Of a DNA stretch of 64,000 bases, positions 50,404 through 61,794 are shown piece by piece. Source of the stretch: Rotaria macrura (Eukaryota > Rotifera > Eurotatoria > Philodinida > Philodinidae); NCBI GenBank assembly GCA_900239685.1, contig OENT01000828.1, positions 2,054-66,053 on the forward strand. Direction: 5' to 3'. A model generated the notes under the pieces. That model searched no databases, was not told the origin of the DNA, and worked only from the letters and a program-made list of their open reading frames with translations. The position numbers and the translations under genes are program-made. How positions within the stretch are numbered: position 1 is the first letter of the stretch; each line of letters begins with the position of its first letter.

Positions 50404-50992
50404 TTATATCTGTAAGCAATGTGAGAGAAAATGTTCGAATGAACTTCCATGACATATTTAGAAAGCAGGGGCATGGCACTACTATGAGATAAAAGTCAGC
50501 AGCTTGGAATTTCTTTATGGTACTTTCGATGTAGAAAATAAAACGACCAAAATATCTTGGTATGTGAAGAGAGAAAAATAATAATATATTGAAATGTCTA
50601 ACTGAAAACTGGAGAAAAACACGTTCTATAGTCATGGTGATTCAAATCATATTTTTCGGGTGATTTTTTTACATAGGTTTTGTACATGTGCTATAGTACA
50701 CTTTTAAATGCATCTGTCTTATATCGTGGCTCACAGAAAAATGCACATAACTTATATGCAAATTCATTTGAATAAACATGAAAGTGATGTCATATGACGT
50801 ATGAACGTCAAGTGGTGTAATTACAAGAGAATCATGTTCCGCATTGGTAATCGCAAAAAACATTCTTCTGCAAAACTCTTTACTTTATACTTCAGTTTTT
50901 TTATTCTGAAAAGAAAGGCAGTATAGTCTATAATCTATAGTGAACTTCTAGGTTTTAAAAATATTTGTCGACTTTGATTGCGCCCGATATAT

Positions 50993-51964
50993 ATGGTAGC
51001 ATTAGAAATTGTAACGCACTATCTTACTATTTACAGTTTCTGTATAATATTAGTTATTGGAACAATAGGTAGTATATTCAATCTTATTACTTTTTTCTTT
51101 AGAACTTTTCGAACGAATCCTTGTACGTTTTATTTGACTTGTTCTTCTTTACTTGAATTGATTTTTATTAATTTTGGTATTATCATTCGTTTGTTAACCG
51201 AATGTTTAGGGGATAATTTGATGAATACGAACCGTGGTATCTGCAAAGCACGTTCATATTTTGCATTATGCTTACCGGCCATGGCTTCAACGTGTGTTTT
51301 ATTGTCAGCGTTCGATAGATATGTTTCAACATCGCCGGCTGCACAATAGCGACGATTGAGCTCCACTTCATTTGCTCGAATATTTTTTCTTGTAGCCATG
51401 CTCGTTGATCTTGTTTCTAGTAGTTCTTTTCTAATCGTATTCGACCTTTGCAGTGGAAATTGTGCACAACTGTCTGGATTCAAGGTAATGATAGTCAGTG
51501 TTTACACTGTTGCTATTACTGTGCTCATTCCTCATGGTGGCATGTTGGTTTTCGGAATTATGACTTGGTTTTACATAAGAAAATCGTGAAATCCCATTAT
51601 CCAGACTTCTGCCCCTAGTATTTAAACGCGCAATAATCATCAAAAGAATCAGAAACTAATTACTCTAACATTTATACATGCTTTCTTGTCAATTGTGCTT
51701 GTTACGATACGTTTCATCGCTTATGCGTACAATGTAATTACAAGTTCTGTTCAGAAGAGCATCGACCAACAAATTCTTGAATATTTTGTTCAACAAGTGA
51801 ACTTTATAGTTTATTACATAAACTACAGTATGCCATTTTACATTTACTACTGTTCGAGTACTTTATTCCGAAAACAGTTCCGAAGATCTACACAACGTCT
51901 ATCGAACATATGTTTCTCTTCTTGTAAACGTCATTGGAATGACAACTTTCTGATTCGAACATAA
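50993..51964 (+). pseudogene. Rhodopsin-like 7TM receptor with three in-frame stops
   Basis: One frame of about 320 codons carries seven hydrophobic helices. TM1 is SFCIILVIGTIGSIFNLITF. TM2 is FYLTCSSLLELIFINFGI. TM3 (CKARSYFALCLP) ends in the DRY motif SAFDRYVSTS. TM4-5 follow (ARIFFLVAMLVDLV, VYTVAITVLIPHGG). TM6 is LITLTFIHAFLSIVLVTIRF. TM7 (FIVYYINYSMPFYIYYCSS) leads to a basic tail. The pattern is that of peptide-type rotifer receptors. Stops are TAG at 51347 (after SPAAQ), TGA at 51587 (after YIRKS) and TAA at 51623 (after SAPSI), the latter two in intracellular loop 3. No frameshift is needed, so the frame has been preserved while stops arose. ATG 50993 is the first Met. The ligand is unknown. 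Confidence 0.7.
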
Positions 51965-54802
51965 TCATTCAAGAAGATGATTGTCAATATATTTTCTTTA
52001 TTCCATTGGAACATGCTTGCACTTGAATGACAAAGTATTGTCTTGAAAATGCATTCAAGTCTGTTGAAAATAAATATTTGAACGCGACTGATAGCGTTTC
52101 ATGAACATATGTCAATTCATACACATTTTGAAGGAGTCCTCGTGTATGTCCAATTCGACTCATCTGTTTTCTGAAAGCATCTCCAGTTATAGATAAGTTT
52201 CAACGCCTGCAAAAATCGTGGAAATGCTGCTTCGACCATTTAATGTATACATGCATTTGTTTCTCTGCAAGATCCACTATGTCCAATAAGTAGTGATCGA
52301 ATTCCACATTTGAGTTGTCCTAAGCGAGAACTTTCGAATCTTTTTTTTTTCAGGTTGTTTTTCTTCGGTGCATATCTTGACACGATACATTTTCGGAACT
52401 GATTTATTGATTGATTAGGATATTTTAAAATCAGTTGAAATCGCTTTTTTCGATCTTTCACCAAACTGGAGAAAGCTGTACAACATCTTCAGTTTTGTGA
52501 AAAATGTCTTTGAAAGTAAACCACTTCAAGCTTGTTGAGTATTCTTGTTCTTAAGTTTCCTAACTAACTCTCTCCAGAGAAGTTTTAGGTGCACATTTTA
52601 CCAAGAATCGATGGTGGATATCTTCAACAAGAACTCAAGTGTAGAAAAAACAGAATAAAAAAATTATTGAAGATACAGAAGCAAGCAGAGGACATTGAAC
52701 CTGTTTCAGCTGTTAAAAAGCGCTGCTTTGGTGCGATATGTTTATTAAAGAGCTTAGAATTATGTAGCGTAAAACGAGAATATTTTACTCACGCCAACAT
52801 CTCTCGACAGGCATGTCGATATCATAGTGTGAATGTTTTGCTGAATCATTTTTTTTGATTTCCAATTGAATATTAGATTATAGATAAACTGGAATTTCAA
52901 AACTTAAAAACATCTGCTTTCTCATAAAATTCAGCATTTTTGTAGACTGAGCCAAACATATCGCTATATTTCTGCTTGTATTCTGTTCAGAGTCATTATT
53001 AATTAATGCATGGCCTTTCTATAGAACGATATTGGCTTCGTCATGCTCCACAAAGGATTTTCGTTGAAAGTTTTTTAACTCTATGTTAACAACTTTATTG
53101 GTATGGTTACTGATCAGGTAAACAAGTGACTAACAAAGTACTTTACTTAATAACATTATTTTAAAAGTTTCTTATTGCCTTTATAAATGAAAAAGAAAAA
53201 CAAATTCATACGAAGATTAGCTTTATTTTATGGTTATTGTTGATTATATTGTATATTTAAAGACGACCATGGATATAAAAAAAACTTAGATCAAGTTTAA
53301 ATTATTTTTCTAATTCAGTGGGAAAAATATTCAACAGTATACTATAAATTACAGCATTTTTTTTGAAGCAATGACTCATTCCGTATTTTTAATACTTAGC
53401 TGAATTCAATAAAGAAAAGTAAGCCAAAATGAAAATCTCTTAAAATTGTTTCAATAATTAAAATTATGTCTAAAACAGTGAACTAAAACTTGTATAGAAC
53501 AATGTACAGACGAATATTCGTCTCTCTCGGCATTCTTCATATCTACAAAATGTTCTCCAATTTCAACAGTCGTTTCACACATATAATTACAAATCCATCA
53601 TTTCTACTGAAAATCAAACTTTCTTCTAACTCAAATGTAACTCTTGAGCATTACTTCCAACATACATCGAAGTATTTTTTCTTTATTTTTCAGCTATGCT
53701 AATTATCGATAGATATTTTTTATACAGGAGATGTGGGTATGGGTGAGTGTTCATCAAGAGCACTAATACCTAAACTTACACCAAAGCCACACCCACAGTC
53801 ATGCAGATACCCAAAGAATCATCAGACTAATTGTCCATAGAAGGATTTTCAAAACAAAATTAGAATTCTCGGTGTTGGATATGACTGAATAGAAGATTGA
53901 CTTCTGCACCCCACAACCAAACATCCGTTTACATTCACTATCATCAAGAGAATCTAATCAATTTTTTCACGATTTAAGTCAGAATAATAATAAAAAAACA
54001 ATCTGCCCTTTTCTGCTTATTTGTCACGTATTAAAGGGTTAGTTTATGGTAAATTTCTAGTTTGTTAATACATGTCAAGCGGAAAGTAACGTCGTCAAGA
54101 AAGAAAATCAACTATATATATGTGTGCAGTAACATAAGGGTTATTTCACAGAACGAAAGAAATATGCCAAACGACAAACAGAAAATATCAAGATATATAT
54201 AATTGTATTATATTACTATATGAAGGAGATTCTTTTGAGAGGACAGACCTGACAAGATCTATCGTATACATATGAATATGACCTATGGGAAAAAAACAAA
54301 CGAACCTCAACAGGAATAAAAATATCTTGTAATATACTCGACGATAGACTTTATACCATACTGAAATACTTTTTACTGGTAATAATTCACTGTATCATCT
54401 TCGTCCAACTTGTTCTTTATTTACGTTGTCATCAACATTTGCACTGAGGACGCAATCATTCCCTGTTGTTTTCTCATGAGTCATTTGAAATTTTACCTCT
54501 ACAAAGTGACAGACAAAGGTACACGGTCTGAAAACTTTCAACTGATTAGTACTTATCTTTATATTTTTATCAATCTCCTTCCAGCATCACCATTCGGAAT
54601 TTTCTGATCTCCTTGATCAATGGAAATATTGTTGTATTGTACAGAAAAGTAAATGAGTTATTTCCAAGACACTGTTCAGTTTTACAGAAGCGTCCTGTGC
54701 ATCCACATATACAAGAAGGAGTCTTTTCGCATTCCATACTAACTGTGTTTGTTTTAAACGGATATATGATCAGTTTGATCATCATCCAAAATCTCACTAA
54801 AA
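51965..54802. other. Intergenic, one hairpin
   Basis: AT-rich DNA with the hairpin at 53729-53800. Short open frames show no recognisable domain. Confidence 0.45.
53729..53800. repeat. Telomere-like hairpin unit
   Basis: 5' arm GATGTGGGTATGGGTGAGTG and 3' arm AAGCCACACCCACAGTC. Confidence 0.55.
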
Positions 54803-55343
54803 ATGAGTTGTGACCAAGACTGCGCGTTGCGAAATCCCTATGTGAATCATGATCTTGAAATCTTATTTGGCGTACATGAATTTCACGACACGGTACCTGA
54901 AGATTATCCTAGTGAAGTCGCCATTTGGGGCGCATTACCTGCCATCTTAGATAAATCTGATGTTCCAACCAAAAAGGTGTCCACGTTCACGCTCGAAAAA
55001 AAACTAAAGGTCCGAAAAGTATTGATGCAATTGCTGTGACTGCTCGAGTTTGGATCAACGATGAAGACGGCCCGCAAAAAAATCACTATTAATGTTGATG
55101 ATGCAAATAAGTTACAATATTGAAGTTATTCTAAAATATAAGATTAAATATCTGAAATGTTCATATCACAGAGAAATCCATTCTGATCGCAATTGGCATT
55201 CGGTTCATCACCATAAAATTCATGAAGATGAACATCGTAAACAACAATTCGAGTATAGTGAAGGGTGTGGGTCTATTATTTTTCTCCATTCTCACCACCC
55301 ACATGAAGACCTATATTCCTCGCTATTTACTTTGATGAAATGA
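54803..55343 (+). CDS. Orphan gene, frame broken at A runs
   Basis: Starts MSCDQDCALRNPYVNHDLEI and continues with coding-like composition (VHEFHDTVPEDYPSEVAIWG, PAILDKSDVPTKKVSTFTLE). At an A8 run near 55000 the sensible frame changes to TKGPKSIDAIAVTARVWIND, then DEDGPQK. A second shift at an A6 run near 55078 would give ITINVDDANKLQY. A His-rich segment (HSDRNWHSVHHHKIHEDEHR) follows at 55175-55250, in frame with neither. An unrecognised intron may lie between. No family was recognised. The 3' end runs into a hairpin unit. Confidence 0.35.
55262..55304. repeat. Telomere-like hairpin unit
   Basis: 5' arm GGGTGTGGGT and 3' arm CACCACCCACA, with a loop of about 22 bp. Confidence 0.5.
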
Positions 55344-58300
55344 AAGCGTCTCTACTCCAATGGGAACATTTGCTCAATTTGCCGAATAATCTACAAACTT
55401 CATAGAACAATGCTAGTTTAGCATCAGGATAAAGTACAGAAGTCTGCATTAGTGAGGAATCTTGCCCACAAACGGGACCTTTCACTGTAAGGGATACCGG
55501 AGGCGCTGAAGATATTTCCTTCTTTGTCAACAGAAAACCATTGAATCTCTGGTTCTTGTATTATTGAATAAGGACTGGATATGAGTTTTTAATATGATTA
55601 TATCGATAGTTGACTAGTTTATTATGATATCGAAGAGTAGCTTACAAAAATCGCTATTTTTTGATAATTTAGCAGTATTTTTTAAATTATGCATTAAATC
55701 AATCTTAAATGTGATATTTGAACGCGTTGATATGGGGGTAAGACAATATTGTGAATAAATACCGTGACTCTCTTTTTCGATGAAACTTTTAGGAAAATTT
55801 ATTGTTTTCAAGAACTCGAACTCTTTAGAAGCTAAAACTAAAATTGTATACCTACTGTTTCGTGGGGAATCGAATAAGAGTAGGTTCAAGGAAAATAAAA
55901 ATCCAATTAGTTATGACAATGTGTAAACGTTCTCGGCTGAGCTACAAACTCTCTCTTAAGTTTTACGCAAGTCAATTTAAATGTTATGCATTTCAGTTTT
56001 GTGTGACAAGTAAACACTGAAATAGTTCAGAACAAAAATATTTGGCGAGCACATAAGTGATGCATCGTCAATACTTTGAACGAGATTAAATCACAAATAT
56101 AACACTGATTACCGAACCGTACTTTCTTGATCGTCAAATAAGATATTTCTTGAGTTTCCTTTGAGTACTGCGTGGTACACACGCGATTGGCATTTCAAGG
56201 AAATCTTCTGCTCGAAATGTGAACATTTTACCATTGGGAATTCCTACATATTCTTCGAGGTGATCAATCGGTATTGTTATTCTTCCAAACGCACTAACTT
56301 TGATCTTGCGAATGTCAAGATAAATGGCCTCATTCACATTTGTAACTTCACTCGCAATCCAACATCTTAGGAATACAGCCGGGTCGAAGTTCGTTAATAG
56401 CTCATCGATCAATAGGACAATCAGTCCAATGAATTAGATACTCGGCCCGCTGAGGATACAAAAGCCACATTGTTGCTGGTTATTGATAACAGTTGATGAC
56501 TACAGTGAATAGTATGATTCAATTAAGTTAACGGATAATATATCATATTGCCCAAGCAGTAGAGAGTCTTTCACAATACACCCTGAGCCGTCGTTGGAGG
56601 AAAGAGAATAATTTTGTCAACAAATGTTACACCGACTTTTGCTCACGATAGCTTATTATCTATCTTAAAGATTTCTTACTTGTGTTGTTTTGTAATAAAT
56701 TACTCAGTTCTTCAGAGCATCAAATGATGAATTTTTGAGAAAGAACTGAACCCTGTGATATTGAAAGAAAACGAGATATTGTCAAAATACACTAGGAATC
56801 ATTCTTTGTGGTTCACCGATTATTTATGAATCAGGGAATAAAAAATATTGAGATGAGACTGACGAGACGTATTACGTTTGATGTACCATATCGAGGGGAG
56901 GGAACTTACCATTACCTGGTAACGTAACGGGTCGGTAAGGGTAACTTCCTACCTCTAATCGTATCCATATCAATCTGTGTTCTTCATTTTTTTGTCTTTT
57001 TCTCGAGGCGAGAAGGATGATCAAAAGATTTGCGGATATTTGTCTTCTGATCATCACTATTATTTTATTCTGAACTTCCATTTGCATCATGGAACACGAT
57101 AGCATTCGAAATCTTTAACCTACCTCCACAAGAAATGTTTCTCATTGGAGGAGTCATCAAAGTAGAAAAGCAATATTGATCCAACTTCATCGGAAGGTTG
57201 GGAGGCTCTGTATTGTTTATTTCTGATAATCATATCTATTGAGTTGTAAAAGCGAAGTCAATGCATCTGGTGAGACCCATCGGTAAGGTCGAAATATGGA
57301 TTATGATCGACTAAACTCACACCCACTCTCGAATACGCGTTCGTTGCCAAAATAGATGTGTCATAGAAATGACCCTGTAGCAATCCAAACATTTATTCTC
57401 GCATAATTATTTGTTAAATATATGAAGGTTGTGTAAGACTATTTCTCATACGGTGCATGCACATATATTTATTCTCTCTCGTCGTCAATCGCAGTCATTG
57501 CCCGTTGAATTTTCTTGTTTTTTCTTTCTTTTTCTTTTTTTTCTGTTTTCTTTGTAACTTATTCTTAAGCACCCACGCGAGAGTGTGGGCTTGAGTTTCA
57601 AAATAGAAGAATCAAAGCATTCATAATACATGTTTCTATCCGTGTAAAAATATCCTCAAATATATTTAGAATCTATCAGAAACAGGATGTAAGTATTTAT
57701 TCTTATACTTATAATTCAGAGAAATTCATTAATACTTATATTTAATTAAAAAACCTGATGCTCTTCCCTTTTTACTTGAGTACGAAATAATCTCTGTTCT
57801 GTGTGTATGTATATTTTTTGTGATTTATTTGAACTTTGGAAGGTGTTGATGGTACTACAATGATTTTCTTGAATCAAAACTTTTGACGATTTTCTTACCA
57901 AAATCTCATACATTTTTCTTGTCGAAAATCAGATACACTCCGTACCGCTTGCTTTCTTGTCTAATCTGTTTTTAAGTTTACATCATTTCGTGTATTAGAT
58001 ATTTTTAATTATATGTAAAAACAAGACTACACGATCGAGAACCATTTTGTAAACATAATATGTAATACAAGACCACATTTATAATAACAAATGAAGGCAA
58101 TAGCCTGTAAAGGATCGTAAAGCATGGATAATAATCTATGCAAATTTTTTATAGTAGAAAAAAGTAACATTACACCGTAATTATCAGTCGATCTAGTGTT
58201 ATCAGTTACAAATATTCAGAGGTCATGCGGAAGCTACAACATTGCAGTAAAGTTATTAATAAATTAAAGGAATGATCCACATTTATGTTTCGCTAAAGCA

Positions 58301-60118
58301 GTCTTATAACGGTCTTTTACAAATTTTTAATAGTCACGCTTACTGAAAACATTTGTTCTATTCACACCTCAAGGACAAGTATGAAGTCCTTTTTACAAAC
58401 TTGAGTAAGAGGAAAGGGGCAAACACACTTGAAAAAAGGAAGTAAATAGTGCCAAGGAAATGTTTTCAAGTACAAGTAAAATACTTTTACTTGCAGCACG
58501 TGTGTTTGTTCAATGTCTGGAATCTATTAACAACATACAATGTATGAAATGACTAATCAATGAAAATCGTTCAAGGTCGAATGATACGGTTTTGATATGA
58601 CCGTTTACGATTGCTTTACGATTAAAGACGCGGTCACACGCCTGATCTCAACGATAAAAAATATGAGTATTTCCGTGTCNTGTTGCGATCCTTGCCACAT
58701 GATCATGATTTGAGTGAGTTTGAATAAGATTTAATCACTGGAGAAAGCCGAAGCATATTCGCATATTTCTATTTGCGTATTTCAACCAAATCTCAACCGT
58801 CCATTCGACAAATTTTTCTAATTGCTGTGAAACTTTGACGACTGGTTGAGCTCATAAATTCAGGAACTAGAGAAGAAAGGTTTTTAAAAGTCTTTGCGTC
58901 AGTTAAGTTCCATAAAACATATTTCCCTGGAAAAATACCAAAAACGTTTTATTTGTATTATTTTCTCTAGGAATAGAATGAACAGTTCTCATCAACAAAA
59001 GTTCAGAGAGATTAGAACGGGCCTTCATCTGATGACTCATTAAACTGTGAATCGAATGGACTCTATGCCATCTTCATTCGAGAAGGTTTCAGTACGGTAT
59101 TTCCTTGATTACTGCTCCTTCACGGTATGAATCTAAAACACTTTGTTTATTTTCTGATACTTCATGAAAGCCGAGTCGTCTAATCAAGAGGGACTACACG
59201 TTTGATACAGCTTCATCCGCTGTATCAATATCGTCATTTCACTCGAGCCTCCAAAACACTGTTGTCTCTCATATTCTCCAAAGTACAGATCCGGTAAAAA
59301 GAGAAAAATTCCGTAGATTTATTGTTCAGTGTAACGAAGAATATATCGATTTTGTAGAGCACATGAATCTGATCGTCTTCAAAAAAGCAATTTTCTTTCG
59401 CTGACATAGAATAGTAAAATTACATCGTCTTCTAGGAATGCCTGGCAAGAAGAATATTTTCTACAAGACGACTAATAGCAGGTCGTTTAAGATGGCATTT
59501 GAACAATCATCAGAAATAATTGAAAAACAATTCCACTTTGCTCAGATCGTTTTATTGGATCTCTAGGATAATCACTAGGGCTTTGATCAAGCAGCAGATG
59601 GTTATATTGGTTAAGCATAAAGTATCTTCGAGGTGGTTTTCCTCTCATTGAGAGAAGAATAGTTAGTCAACTTTTTTCTTGAACCTTCTGTTATAAAATA
59701 TACATTTCTTAACATGCACTATCTGAGTGTTTATTGGACAAGGTGCCCGATTATATCATGACTTATCGGTTATTCGTCCACATCTCTTGAAGCAGCAGAG
59801 ATAATATTTCAAGAAGATGCATAGCAATTTACTCTACGTGGATTTTTCTAAAATTTCAATTGTAGGTAGAAAATGCCAAGATGGCTTTGAATGAAGGCGA
59901 TAAATGGATATATTTCTCAAATCTGAACCAGTACTCTCACATCCTCAAATTAGTTGATCAGTATTAACGGCGAAGAATAGAATAATAAGGAAACATGGAT
60001 ACAATGAACTAATTTGAGGTTGTGGATCCATGTACTGGTTGCTCTTTGAACACGAGCAGTACAAGGAATCGAGGACAGGTCTCTTTCTTTACTAGTAACA
60101 TGCAACTTCTCTTTCTAG
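55344..60118. other. Long intergenic stretch
   Basis: About 4.8 kb. A minus-strand frame at 56134-56412 (DPAVFLRCWIASEVTNVNEA, GRITIPIDHLEEYVGIPNGK) has coding-like composition but no recognised family and could be an exon or relic. A small reverse-polarity hairpin is at 57567-57592, a single N is at 58680, and a loose inverted pair is near 58425/58500. Nothing else was recognised. Confidence 0.35.
57567..57592. repeat. Reverse-polarity CCCAC/GTGGG hairpin
   Basis: AAGCACCCAC, an 8-base centre, then GTGGGCTT. Here the C-rich arm comes first, unlike the other units. Confidence 0.5.
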
Positions 60119-61794
60119 ATGGAAGTTCCTCTAAATGCCAATGATAAAGATGTTCTCTTCGAATTCGACACCTACGAAGAATTCACCAAGGAGCGACTCA
60201 AATTAAACTATGAAAATACACTAAAGTTATGGTACTCTCTACCAACAGGCTTGCCAAATTTCGACGATGGACCTGTCCAACAGCGTACACCTCGGCAACA
60301 ACGAAAGATCTTTCGAAAGCTCAAATTATTATATTTACAGAGTAAATTGTTTAAGCGGACCTGTCTCAAAAAGAAAATATATTCAAGAGGTGAGAAGCTA
60401 CAAGTAATCTTAAAGAAGGATATCAGAGATAGACAAAACATGTGAGTAATCTCTCATTCCAAACGATTTGTTCACAGGTATTCGTCTATGCAATGATATA
60501 TTCAATATGCCTTCAATACAAAGTCAATCCTTCTACGAAATCTATCAATCTCTCGTTCGCAGCACTGTAGACTTTCTGAATAAAGGAAAACGATATGATC
60601 CAAATATCAACTTTGACGAATTGTTCAAAGCTGGCCGCCTTCTGTGGACCATGATTGCTATTCAAGTGCAGTTTAATTTACCATTGGAGATGACCGATTC
60701 GATCTTCGGCTACAATATGCTCTATCCGTATACAGATGATTTCGTCGACTGCACTTCAGTATCTCAAAAAGAGAAACAAGAATTCGCAAAAGTACTACAC
60801 GAACGATTACTCATCGGCGAACCGAACTATGATCCGAAGTCGCATTTCAATGGGCAACAATCGAATGTGACTGAATTACGACTGCCATCATCGCTTCAAC
60901 CCTATGCAGATAAAATTGGAAAGACGTTCGATATGGTGAAGTTTATCGAAAATGATTGGACACGTCGTGGTGAGCATGACTGTGTATACATGAGTTTGGC
61001 CACTATTCATGATTCACAAATAAAATCAACACTACAACATGTTCGCCCTAATGATGGATGTGCACCGACGATGGCTGAAATCAAACAAGTGAGCGCAGAG
61101 AAAGGCGGGGCCTCTTTGATTGCTGCCGGATTTCTGATCGAGGGTCGATTGACACGAGCAAAAATGGCATACCTGGAATATTTGGGTTTTGGTATGCAAT
61201 TAGTCGACGATCTACAGGTGAGTTCTTAGAAAAGTCCTTGATGTGCCCGTTGAACTGAAAAGCTCTTGCCACATATTGACTTCATGATTCTTCGTCATTC
61301 GGGTTCTAGTTCTGCTTTCTGTCTCTTTCGAAAAATAATTATTTCGATAACACTTTATGTCTTACCTTAAAATTATTTTCTCTGAAAATCCACCTACTTC
61401 CACGTAATCTGTTGTGCAGGACGTCGAGTTAGACATGAAGAACAATCACCGAACAATTTTTACTCAATCGATTGCCGAAGGAAAAAAATTAGACGCGCCA
61501 ACAGCTCGTCTCATTCAATACTGTTATTATGCATCTGCCTATGAAGAGTTTGCAGTTGATCATATGGCACACTCAGATGCCGAAGCTAGTATTACGCTGC
61601 CTCATTATGCTTATGTTTTAATGGTGAAGGGTTGTATAATGCTTATTTTGGAAGCTGCCTCTCGACTGCCACAATACTATTCGACAGAGTTCTATCGTGA
61701 ACTATCGACACTAAGCCCATTGGCCTTCAATTCGTTGAAAAGAGTACGTATAGAAGACAAACTGATGACAATTGTTCGAAACCAGTGGTTCTAA
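60119..61794 (+). CDS. Class 1 isoprenoid biosynthesis (terpenoid synthase fold) enzyme
   Basis: Three exons (60119-60389, 60478-61217, 61420-61794) with GT-AG introns of 88 and 202 bp give an intact product of 461 residues. Two acidic metal-binding motifs are visible. DDFVD at about residues 177-181 follows FGYNMLYPYT. DDLQD at about 334-338 spans the second splice junction in YLGFGMQLVDDLQ/DVELDMKNNH. Between them lies GGASLIAAGFLIEGRLTRAK, the small-residue helix typical of all-alpha terpenoid synthases. The family uses Mg2+ and prenyl diphosphates. The closest relatives I recognise are bacterial proteins of this name, so horizontal origin with later intron gain is possible. The first ATG follows an AG (TTTCTAG), so a 5' exon is not excluded. 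No signal or membrane segment. The product is unknown. Confidence 0.75.

Larger units (their letters stand above)
46417..50992. other. Long intergenic stretch, three hairpins
   Basis: About 4.6 kb. It holds hairpins at 46619-46659, 47435-47482 and 50345-50403, an (AT)n run, and a small hairpin near 48709-48755 (AAACCAGTG...CACTGGTTT). A coding-like frame at about 46915-47110 (IEFLKRESVYDIDPSNN) has no recognised family and no clear gene model. Confidence 0.4.

Noticed and set aside
12494-51964. Stop-codon reassignment or readthrough as explanation for the in-frame stops
   Set aside because: All three stop codons occur at positions expecting different residues, and intact genes in the window end normally at such codons, so recoding is unlikely.
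55327-55530. Minus-strand open frame overlapping the orphan gene's 3' flank
   Set aside because: Both strands read plausibly here and neither shows a known motif, so neither was called.
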